A DNA stretch of 64,000 nt from Geodermatophilus telluris (GTDB lineage: Bacteria > Actinomycetota > Actinomycetes > Mycobacteriales > Geodermatophilaceae), in NCBI RefSeq assembly GCF_900102745.1, contig NZ_FMZF01000003.1:300485-364484 (forward strand), given 5' to 3'. The notes beneath the pieces are model-generated. The model saw only the letters and a program-made list of their open reading frames with translations, had not been told where the DNA came from and did no database searches. Shown here one piece after another: positions 40,012 to 47,575 of this stretch (positions are counted from its first letter, which is position 1; the number at the start of each line of letters is the position of its first letter). The position numbers and the translations under genes are program-made.

Positions 40012-43000
40012 ATGGGCACTCCGGACGGCCGGCCGCATCCGCACGACGGGGCTGCCCGGGCGACCGTGGCGATCACGGCCACCACCACGCCGGTGCTGTC
40101 GGCGGCCCTCGCCGCGAGCGGGGTGCCCGTGGTGTCCCGGCTGGCCCTCACCGCCCACGGCGGCCCGCTGACCGGCGCCACCGTCCGGCTGGGCGTGCGC
40201 GACACCGAGGGTCCCCTGGGCACCCCCGTCGAGCTGACCGTCGACCTCGAGGCCGGCCGGACGACGGTGCTCAGCGACCTCGGCCTGGTGCTCGACCCCG
40301 CCCCGCTGCAGCAGGTCGGCCAGCAGCGCCCCGGCTCGGTCGAGGTCGACGTGACCGTGGCCGGCGCCGACGTCGGCGGCACCGCGCTGCCGGTGCAGGT
40401 GCTGGCCGCCGACCAGTGGCTGGCCGCTCCCGTGCCGCTGGCGCTGGAGCTGCTCGCCGCGCACGTGCAGCCGCAGCACCCCGCCGTGACCGCGCTGCTC
40501 GCCGAGGCGACCGCGCTCCTCGACACGGGCACCGACGACGCCGGCGTGGCCGGCTACGCCGCCGGCCCCGAGCGGGTCGACCGGGTCGTGGCCGCGGTGG
40601 CCACGGCGCTGCGCACCCGCGGCGTCCGCGCCGGCGAGGCGCCCGCCGGGTGGGCCGAGCACGCGCAGCGGGTGCGCACGCCCGGCGAGGTCCTCGACGG
40701 CCGCGCCGGCAGCTGCCTGGACGTCGTCGTGACGCTGGCCGCCGCGCTGGAGGCCGCCGGCGTCCGCCCGCTGCTGTGGGTCGCCGACCGGCACGCCGTC
40801 CTGGGCTACTGGCGCGAGGAGCGCAGCGCCGAGAGCGCCGCCACCACCGACGCCGCCCCGCTGGTGGACCTGGTCGGCCGCGGCCTGGTCCGGCTGGTGG
40901 AGCCCACGCTGCTGACCACCGGTGCGGATGCGGGGACGGACGGCGGTGCGGAGGACGGCACGGACGGCGAGCGGCTGCACCGGGCCGCCGAGGCGTGGCT
41001 GACCGGGGCGTCCGACCGGCTGCTCGGCGTCACCGACGTGCACCGCGCCCGGCGCGACGGCATCCTGCCGCTGCCCGTGCGCACCCGCGGCTCCGACGGC
41101 TCGCTGCAGGTGGTCGAGTACCGCCCGGCCGCGCCCGGTCCCGCCCGGTCGCCCGGCCGGCACGCCGCCCCCGCGCCCGGCAGCCGCCCCGGCGTCCCGC
41201 CGCGCGTGGAGCAGTGGAAGACCGCGCTGCTCGACCTGAGCCTGCGCAACCGGCTGATCAACCACAGCCCGGGCGCCGGCCTGCCGCTGACCGTCCCCGG
41301 CGCCTACCTCGCCACCCTGGCCGGCCTGCTCACGGGCGGGTCGGCGGTCGGCCTGCTGCCCGCCGACCGGCTCTCCGACGAGCAGCGCGGGCGCGGCCTG
41401 CAGTCGGCCCGCGAGCTGCCGGTCGGCGAGCTGGCCGAGGCGCTGCTCGAGCACGGCGCGGTGCACGCCGACGTCTCCGAGGGCGGCTACCTGCCGCGGC
41501 TGCGCTCCCTGGCGCACCGGGCGCGCACCGTCGCCGAGGAGACCGGCGCCAACGACCTGCACCTGGCCCTGGGCAGCCTGGTCTGGGAGGTCGACGGCCG
41601 GCCGCTGCGCTCCCCGCTGGTGCTGCTGCCGGTGGAGCTCGCCCCCGCCGGCTCCTCCCCCGACGGCGCGGAGAGCTACCGGCTGTCGGCCGACGAGAGC
41701 GCCGGCGCCAGCCCGAACCGGTGCCTGCTGGAGAAGCTGCGGCAGGAGCACGGCCTGGAGCTGCCGGGCCTGGCCGCCGACGCCGAGGCGGTCGACGTCG
41801 ACCGCGTACTGGGCACGCTGCGCCAGGCGCTGGCCGACGCCGGGCTGCCCTTCCACGTCGAGGCCACCGCCGACCTCGCCGTCCTCTCCTTCGCCGGGTA
41901 CCGGCTCTGGCGCGACCTCGACGAGCACTGGGCGGAGCTGGCGGCCAACCCGCTGGTCGAGCACCTGGTGCACGCGCCGCACCAGCCCTTCGTCGACCCC
42001 GTCCCGGCGCCGCCCGTGCCGGCCGACCTCGACGAGCTCGCCGCCGCCTGCCCGGTCCCGGCCGACGCCGCGCAGCTGCGGGCCGTGGCCGAGGGGCTGG
42101 CCGGCCGCACCCTGGTGCTCGAGGGGCCGCCGGGGACGGGCAAGTCGCAGACCATCACCAACCTGCTCGCCCGCGCGGTCGCCGAGGGCAGGCGGGTGCT
42201 GTTCGTCGCCGAGAAGCGGGCCGCGCTCGAGGTGGTCGCCCGCCGGCTGGAGGCGGTCGGCCTGGGCCCGTTCACCCTCGACCTGCACGACCGCGGCGCC
42301 CGCGCCACCGACGTGCGCGCCCGCGTGCGCGCGGCGCTGGAGCACGCGGTCGCCGTCGACGAGCCGGGCCTGGCCGCCGACGGCGAGGACCTCCGCGCCG
42401 CCCGCCGCACGCTGGCCCGCTACGCCGACCGGCTGCACGCGCCCAACGCCGCCGGGCTGTCCTACCACTCGGCGCGGACGACGCGGCTGGCCGTCGGCGA
42501 CGACGTGCCGCAGCTCCCCGTGCCGCCGACCTTCGCCGCCGCCGCGCCCGCCGGGACGCTGGCCGCCGTGCGCCGCGCGCTGGCCCTGCTGCCCGACGTC
42601 GCCGACCTGGCCCGGCCCTCGCCCCGGCACCCGTGGGCGTTCGTCGACTCCGCCCGGGTCGACCTGGCCGCCGCGCACGCCGCCGCGCTCGAGGTGGACG
42701 CCGCGGTGCGCGGGCTGCCGACCGAGGAGCACCTGGCGCGGGCGCTGCGCGAGGTGCGCACCCCCGCCGACCTCGTCGCCCTGGCCCACCTGCTGGCCGG
42801 TCCGGGCGTGAGTCTCGACGTGCTCGACGAGGTGCCCACGCAGCGGTGGACGACGGCGACCGGCGCCGTGCTCGCCGACCTGGCCGCGTTCACCGCCACG
42901 GTGCACCCCGGCCTGGAGCTGGCCACGCCCGAGGCGCTGGAGCTGCCGCTGGCCGAGCTGTACGTGCAGGCGCAGACCGCGCAGGCCGCCCGCTGGTGGA

Positions 43001-46000
43001 CCCGCCGGCAGGGGCTGCGGGCCGTGCGCGCCCAGCTCGCCCCCGTGCTGCGGCCCGGGGTGCAGCTGCGGCTGCGCGAGGTCCCGGAGCTGACCGCCGC
43101 GCTGTGGCGGGTGCAGCAGGCCGGGGCGGCCCTGGTGGCGCGGGCCGCCGTCATCCCGGGCCTGTCCGTGCCGGCCGGCTGGAACCCGCTGGCCGACCCG
43201 ACGCTGCTCGACGGGCAGGTGGGCTGGCTGCAGCGGGCCGGCGCCGCCGTCGACAGCGCCCGCCCGTTCGCCGTGGCGCTGCGCCGCTACCTCGTCGCCG
43301 GGCCCGGCCCAGACGCCGCCGCGGCCGCCGCGGTGACCCGGCTGCGCCGGGCGCTGACCGCCCTGCTTCGGGCGTGCGGCAGCACGCCGGCCGCGCTCGC
43401 CGGGTGGTGCGGGGACGACGGGGTGCTGCTGCGCTGGGCGATGACCCGTCCCGAGCGCGGCCTGGACCACCCGGGCCTGATCTCGCTGCGCCGGTGGGCG
43501 GAGTTCCTCGACACCGTCGAGCCGCTGCGCGCCGCGGGCCTGACCGAGGCGCGCGACGCCCTGGTCTCCGGTCGGCTGCCCGCCGAGGACGCCCCGCGCG
43601 CCTTCGAGGCGGGGCTGGCCGCGGTGTCGGGTGCCGAGCGGCGCGCCGCGACCGGCCTGGACGCCTTCGACGAGGACGCGCACGACCGGGCCGTCACCCG
43701 CTTCACCGCCGCCTCGCGCGCCGTCCGCCGGCACCTGACCGCCGCGCTGCCGGCCGCGGCGCTGGCCGCCCGCCGGCTCGACGACGACCGGCTCGCCGCG
43801 CTGCAGCGCGAGCTGACCCGCTCGCGCCGCGGTCCGGGCGTGCGCGGCCTGCTCGCCGAGCACGGCGACCTGGTCACCGCGCTGCTGCCGTGCGTGCTGG
43901 TCAGCCCCGACTCGGTGGCCCGCTTCTTCCCCCCGCGGGCCGGCCAGTTCGACCTCGTGGTGTTCGACGAGGCCTCCCAGATCCGGGTGGCCGCGGCCGT
44001 CGGCGCGCTGGGCCGGGCGCGGTCCGCGGTCGTCGTCGGCGACAGCCAGCAGCTGCCGCCGACGTCGTTCGCCGAGTCGGCGGCGGCCCGCGACGACGAC
44101 CCCGCCGGCCTGCCGGGCACCGCCGCCGAGGACGAGGAGTCGATCCTCACCGAGTGCGTGCAGGCGGGGGTGCCCCGGCACTGGCTGTCGTGGCACTACC
44201 GCAGCCAGGACGAGTCGCTCATCGCGTTCAGCAACGCCCACTACTACGAGGGCCGGCTGGCGTCGTTCCCGGCGCCGGCGCACGGCCGGTCCTCCCCGGG
44301 CGCCTCCTCCGCCGACGTCGACGTCGACGGCCGCGGCCTGTCGCTGGTGCGGGTGGAGGGCACCTTCCACCGCTCGGGCGCCGGCCGGCTGCTGCGCACC
44401 AACCCGATGGAGGCCAAGGCCGTCGTCGCCGAGATCCGCCGCCGCTTCGCCGCCTCACCCGACGCGGTGCCCTCGATCGGCGTGGTGACCTTCAACGCCC
44501 AGCAGCGGGCCTACGTCGAGTCGCTGCTGCGCGACACCGGTGACGAGCGGCTCGTCGCCGCGCTCGACCGCACCGACGGCGAGGGCCTGTTCGTCAAGAA
44601 CCTGGAGAACGTGCAGGGTGACGAGCGCGACGTCGTGCTGTTCTCCACCGGCTTCAGCCCCGACGAGCGCGGTGTGCTGCCGCTGAACTTCGGCCCGCTC
44701 AACCGGGTGGGCGGCGAGCGCCGGCTCAACGTGGCGATCACCCGCGCGCGCCGGCAGGTCGTCGTCTTCACCTCGTTCGACCCGTCGGCGCTGCGCGCGG
44801 AGCAGACCTCGTCGGTGGGCATCAAGCACCTGCGGGCCTGGCTGGACCTGGCCGCGCTCGGGCCCGACGCGCTGCCCCGCGCCGCCCGCCGGGTGGGGCT
44901 GCTCGACCGGCACCGCGAGGAGGTCGCCGCGGCGCTGCGCTCGCGCGGGCTGGTCGTGCGCACCGACGTCGGGCTGTCCGGCTTCCGCGTCGACCTGTCG
45001 GTGGCCCGCCCCGAGGCCCCGGACACCCCGGTGGCGGCCGTGCTGCTCGACGGCCCGGAGTGGGCGCGGCGGGGCACGGTCGGCGACCGCGACGGCCTGC
45101 CCGTCGAGGTGCTCGGCGGCCTCCTCGGCTGGCCGCTGGTCGAGCGGGTGTGGCTGCCGTCCTGGCTGCGCGACCGCGAGGAGGTGCTCGACCGGCTGGT
45201 CGAGGCCGTCGCGGCGGTGCCCGCGCCGGCCGCGCCACGACCCGCTGCGCCGGTGCAGCTGGCCAGCGTCCCGGCCGCACCGGCACCGGTGCCCGGCGCC
45301 GCCGGTCCCTCGGCGCCGCGGGCGCTGCACACCGTGGTGACCGGTGCGCTCGCCGCGCTGCCCGGCCCGGCCGCGGTCGACGCCGAGCCCGCCGGCGAGC
45401 CGGTGCCCGTCACGCTCACCGTGGTCCCCGACCTGGTCGAGCCCGAGCCGGCCGCCGAGACCCCGCCTGCCGAGACCCCGCCGGCTCCGGCGCCGGCCCG
45501 GGCCCGCCGTCCCGCCGCGGCGTCGCTCGACGGCGAGCTGGCGTTCCGCCCGTGGTCGCCCCGGCCGGCCGGCGACCGCAAGGCCCTCGACGGGCTCGCC
45601 GACGCGCGCACCGCCCGGCTGGTGCGCCGGGTGCTGCTGGCCGGCGTCAAGGCCGAGGGCCCGGTGCACCGCGATCGGCTCACCCGGCTCGCGGCCGGCG
45701 CGTTCGGCCTCTCGCGGGTCGGCGAGGCCCGCCGCGACGCGCTGCTGGCCCTGCTGCCGGAAGGGACCGTCGACGGCGAGTTCGTCTGGCCCGAGGCGCT
45801 GGACCGGGGCGGCTGGACCGCGTTCCGCCGGCAGGCCGCGAGCACCGAGCGCCCGCTGGAGCACGTCGCGCCGGAGGAGGTGGGCAACGCGATGGTGGCG
45901 CTGTGCCGGGCCGCGGACGGCGGGCTGCCCGTCGACCAGCTGTTCCTGCGCACCGCCGAGGTCTTCGGGTACCGCCGCCGCACCCCGTCGCTGACCCCCC

Positions 46001-46077
46001 AGCTGGGCGACGCCCTCGACCGGCTCACCGCGGCCGGCCGGCTGACCGTGCACGACGACGGCCGCGTCACCGCCTGA
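40012..46077 (+). CDS. Giant DUF4011-type SF1 helicase with C-terminal nuclease-like and DUF3320 domains
   Basis: A 2021-residue multidomain protein. Residues ~15-130 look like a beta-sandwich. Residues 225-270 resemble a transglutaminase-like fold (GSCLDVVVTLAAALEAAGV, Cys235, and DRHAVLGYW, His261). DUF4011 starts near 400 (WKTALLDLSLRNRLINHSPG). Helicase motifs: Walker A GPPGTGKSQT (705 on), Walker B VVFDEASQI (~1318), GDSQQLPPTSF, VQGDERDVVLFSTGF (~1535), and LNVAITRARRQVVVF (~1570). Residues ~1640-1740 form a Vsr/PD-(D/E)XK-like domain (GLSGFRVDLSVA). After an Ala/Pro linker, ~1864-2021 matches DUF3320. From memory, DUF4011-helicase-Vsr-DUF3320 proteins were reported as single-gene antiphage systems (Hhe). 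The gene is unpaired. Confidence 0.82.
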   Translation: MGTPDGRPHPHDGAARATVAITATTTPVLSAALAASGVPVVSRLALTAHGGPLTGATVRLGVRDTEGPLGTPVELTVDLEAGRTTVLSDLGLVLDPAPLQQVGQQRPGSVEVDVTVAGADVGGTALPVQVLAADQWLAAPVPLALELLAAHVQPQHPAVTALLAEATALLDTGTDDAGVAGYAAGPERVDRVVAAVATALRTRGVRAGEAPAGWAEHAQRVRTPGEVLDGRAGSCLDVVVTLAAALEAAGVRPLLWVADRHAVLGYWREERSAESAATTDAAPLVDLVGRGLVRLVEPTLLTTGADAGTDGGAEDGTDGERLHRAAEAWLTGASDRLLGVTDVHRARRDGILPLPVRTRGSDGSLQVVEYRPAAPGPARSPGRHAAPAPGSRPGVPPRVEQWKTALLDLSLRNRLINHSPGAGLPLTVPGAYLATLAGLLTGGSAVGLLPADRLSDEQRGRGLQSARELPVGELAEALLEHGAVHADVSEGGYLPRLRSLAHRARTVAEETGANDLHLALGSLVWEVDGRPLRSPLVLLPVELAPAGSSPDGAESYRLSADESAGASPNRCLLEKLRQEHGLELPGLAADAEAVDVDRVLGTLRQALADAGLPFHVEATADLAVLSFAGYRLWRDLDEHWAELAANPLVEHLVHAPHQPFVDPVPAPPVPADLDELAAACPVPADAAQLRAVAEGLAGRTLVLEGPPGTGKSQTITNLLARAVAEGRRVLFVAEKRAALEVVARRLEAVGLGPFTLDLHDRGARATDVRARVRAALEHAVAVDEPGLAADGEDLRAARRTLARYADRLHAPNAAGLSYHSARTTRLAVGDDVPQLPVPPTFAAAAPAGTLAAVRRALALLPDVADLARPSPRHPWAFVDSARVDLAAAHAAALEVDAAVRGLPTEEHLARALREVRTPADLVALAHLLAGPGVSLDVLDEVPTQRWTTATGAVLADLAAFTATVHPGLELATPEALELPLAELYVQAQTAQAARWWTRRQGLRAVRAQLAPVLRPGVQLRLREVPELTAALWRVQQAGAALVARAAVIPGLSVPAGWNPLADPTLLDGQVGWLQRAGAAVDSARPFAVALRRYLVAGPGPDAAAAAAVTRLRRALTALLRACGSTPAALAGWCGDDGVLLRWAMTRPERGLDHPGLISLRRWAEFLDTVEPLRAAGLTEARDALVSGRLPAEDAPRAFEAGLAAVSGAERRAATGLDAFDEDAHDRAVTRFTAASRAVRRHLTAALPAAALAARRLDDDRLAALQRELTRSRRGPGVRGLLAEHGDLVTALLPCVLVSPDSVARFFPPRAGQFDLVVFDEASQIRVAAAVGALGRARSAVVVGDSQQLPPTSFAESAAARDDDPAGLPGTAAEDEESILTECVQAGVPRHWLSWHYRSQDESLIAFSNAHYYEGRLASFPAPAHGRSSPGASSADVDVDGRGLSLVRVEGTFHRSGAGRLLRTNPMEAKAVVAEIRRRFAASPDAVPSIGVVTFNAQQRAYVESLLRDTGDERLVAALDRTDGEGLFVKNLENVQGDERDVVLFSTGFSPDERGVLPLNFGPLNRVGGERRLNVAITRARRQVVVFTSFDPSALRAEQTSSVGIKHLRAWLDLAALGPDALPRAARRVGLLDRHREEVAAALRSRGLVVRTDVGLSGFRVDLSVARPEAPDTPVAAVLLDGPEWARRGTVGDRDGLPVEVLGGLLGWPLVERVWLPSWLRDREEVLDRLVEAVAAVPAPAAPRPAAPVQLASVPAAPAPVPGAAGPSAPRALHTVVTGALAALPGPAAVDAEPAGEPVPVTLTVVPDLVEPEPAAETPPAETPPAPAPARARRPAAASLDGELAFRPWSPRPAGDRKALDGLADARTARLVRRVLLAGVKAEGPVHRDRLTRLAAGAFGLSRVGEARRDALLALLPEGTVDGEFVWPEALDRGGWTAFRRQAASTERPLEHVAPEEVGNAMVALCRAADGGLPVDQLFLRTAEVFGYRRRTPSLTPQLGDALDRLTAAGRLTVHDDGRVTA

Positions 46078-46095
46078 CCCCCTCCCCGCGCCCGT

Positions 46096-46130
46096 TCGTG
46101 CTCTGCCCACAGGAGCGGGGCAGAGCACGA
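46096..46130. repeat. Intergenic palindrome family, copy 1
   Basis: TCGTGCTCTGCCC and GGGCAGAGCACGA arms around ACAGGAGCG. First of three in tandem after the giant helicase gene; it lies 18 bp past its stop and may also terminate it. Confidence 0.8.
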
Positions 46131-46159
46131 AGGAGGGACCGACCCCTCCCGCCGGCACG

Positions 46160-46196
46160 GTCGTGCTCTGCCCACGGGGGCGGGGCAGAGCACGAC
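46160..46196. repeat. Intergenic palindrome family, copy 2
   Basis: Arms GTCGTGCTCTGCCC and GGGCAGAGCACGAC around ACGGGGGCG. It differs from copy 1 mainly in the loop. Confidence 0.8.
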
Positions 46197-46222
46197 CCGG
46201 CGCCGGACACCTCCCCGGCTCC

Positions 46223-46258
46223 GTCGTGCTCTGCACACGGGTGTGGTCAGAGCACGAC
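46223..46258. repeat. Intergenic palindrome family, copy 3 (diverged)
   Basis: Arms GTCGTGCTCTG and CAGAGCACGAC with an inner ACAC/GTGT stem in place of the CCC/GGG part. Inner changes on both sides keep pairing, which hints at selection for the hairpin. Confidence 0.75.
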
Positions 46259-46282
46259 CCGGCCGGCGGGAGGATGGTCGCT

Positions 46283-47572
46283 GTGAGCAGCACCGCGACG
46301 GGCCCCGACCTCGCCCGCTTCCCCGCCGACGTGCGCGACGCCGTCGGCCGGCTCGCCGGCATCGCCGAGCGCACGCCGCTGCAGCGCAACCAGCGGCTCA
46401 GCGACCTCACCGGCGCCGACGTCTGGCTCAAGCGCGAGGACCTGCAGGTCGGCCGCTCCTACAAGGTCCGCGGCGCCTACAACACGATCAGCCGCCTCGA
46501 CGGCGCCGCCCGGGCCGCCGGGGTCGTCTGCGCCAGCGCCGGCAACCACGGCCAGGGCGTCGCCCACGCCTGTCGCTCGCTCGGCGTCCGCGGGGCGGTC
46601 TTCGTGCCGGGCACCACGCCGCGGCAGAAGCGGGCCCGCATCCAGGCGCTCGGCGGCGACGCGGTCGAGCTCGTGGTCACCGGCGACACCTACGACGACG
46701 CCGCGGCCGCCGCAGCCGCGCGCGCCGGCAGCAGCGGCGCCACGCTGGTGCCCGCGTTCGACGCCTGGCCGGTGGTGGTCGGGCAGGCCACCGTGGCCGT
46801 GGAGGTGCTCGAGCAGCTGGGCCGCGCGCCCGACGTGGTGGTGCTCCCGCTCGGCGGTGGCGGGTTGCTGGCCGGCTGCGGCACCTGGCTGCGGCAGGCG
46901 AGCCCGGACACCCGGCTGGTCGGCGTCGAGCCGGCGGGCGCGGCGAGCATGGCCGCGGCCCTGGCGGCCGGCGGGCCGGTGGAGCTGCCCGCGATCGACA
47001 CCTTCGTCGACGGCGCCGCGGTCCGCCGGGCCGGTGCGGTCACCTACCCGCTGGTGCGCGACTGCGGCGCCGAGCTGGTCGCCGTCCCCGAGGGGCAGGT
47101 CTGCACCGAGATGCTCGAGCTGTACCAGGTCGACGGCGTCATCGCCGAGCCGGCCGGCGCCCTGGCCACCGCGGCGCTCACCGGCGGCACCGTGCGCGTC
47201 GAGCCCGGCCAGACCGTCGTCTGCCTGCTCTCGGGCGGCAACAACGACGTCAGCCGGTACGCGGAGGTCGTCGAGCGGTCCCTGGTGCACCAGGGCCTCA
47301 AGCACTACTTCCTCGTCGAGTTCCCGCAGGAGCCCGGGGCGCTGCGCCGCTTCCTCGACGACGTCCTCGGCCCCGACGACGACATCGTGCTGTTCGAGTA
47401 CGTCAAGCGGGACAACCGCGAGACCGGCGCCGCGCTCACCGGCATCGAGCTGGGCGACGCCGCCGACCTGCCGGTGCTGCTGCAGCGCACCGCGGCCAGC
47501 CCGCTGCGCATCCAGCACCTCGACCCCGGGTCGCCGGCCTACCGCTACCTGGTGCGCGGCGGCGCCGGCTGA
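46283..47572 (+). CDS. ilvA: Threonine ammonia-lyase (biosynthetic-type, short form)
   Basis: A PLP enzyme of 429 residues converting threonine to 2-oxobutanoate and ammonia for isoleucine synthesis. The PLP Lys lies in GRSYKVRGAYNT, the phosphate-binding loop is PLGGGGLLAG, and SAGNHGQGVAHAC is the substrate loop. The C-terminal ~90 residues (LKHYFLVEFPQEPGALRRFL) form a single ACT-like regulatory domain, as in the ~420-residue IlvA1 group. GTG 46283 is preferred. GGGAGG directly abuts the in-frame ATG at 46274, too close for use, but stands nine bases from this GTG. Confidence 0.93.
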   Translation: MSSTATGPDLARFPADVRDAVGRLAGIAERTPLQRNQRLSDLTGADVWLKREDLQVGRSYKVRGAYNTISRLDGAARAAGVVCASAGNHGQGVAHACRSLGVRGAVFVPGTTPRQKRARIQALGGDAVELVVTGDTYDDAAAAAAARAGSSGATLVPAFDAWPVVVGQATVAVEVLEQLGRAPDVVVLPLGGGGLLAGCGTWLRQASPDTRLVGVEPAGAASMAAALAAGGPVELPAIDTFVDGAAVRRAGAVTYPLVRDCGAELVAVPEGQVCTEMLELYQVDGVIAEPAGALATAALTGGTVRVEPGQTVVCLLSGGNNDVSRYAEVVERSLVHQGLKHYFLVEFPQEPGALRRFLDDVLGPDDDIVLFEYVKRDNRETGAALTGIELGDAADLPVLLQRTAASPLRIQHLDPGSPAYRYLVRGGAG

Positions 47573-47575
47573 GCC

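Noticed and set aside
39298-44370. A very long open frame on the minus strand opposite the giant helicase
   Set aside because: Composition is Gly/Arg/Gln/Val-rich without domains. It is the antisense shadow of a high-GC coding frame, where stop codons are rare.
46096-46258. Three regularly spaced repeats that look like a short CRISPR array
   Set aside because: The units are long palindromes with single dispersed copies elsewhere, the interval is about 27-30 bp of ordinary intergenic DNA, and no cas gene is present.
46274-46276. ATG as the ilvA start
   Set aside because: The GGGAGG ribosome-binding site directly abuts it; the GTG nine bases downstream has proper spacing.
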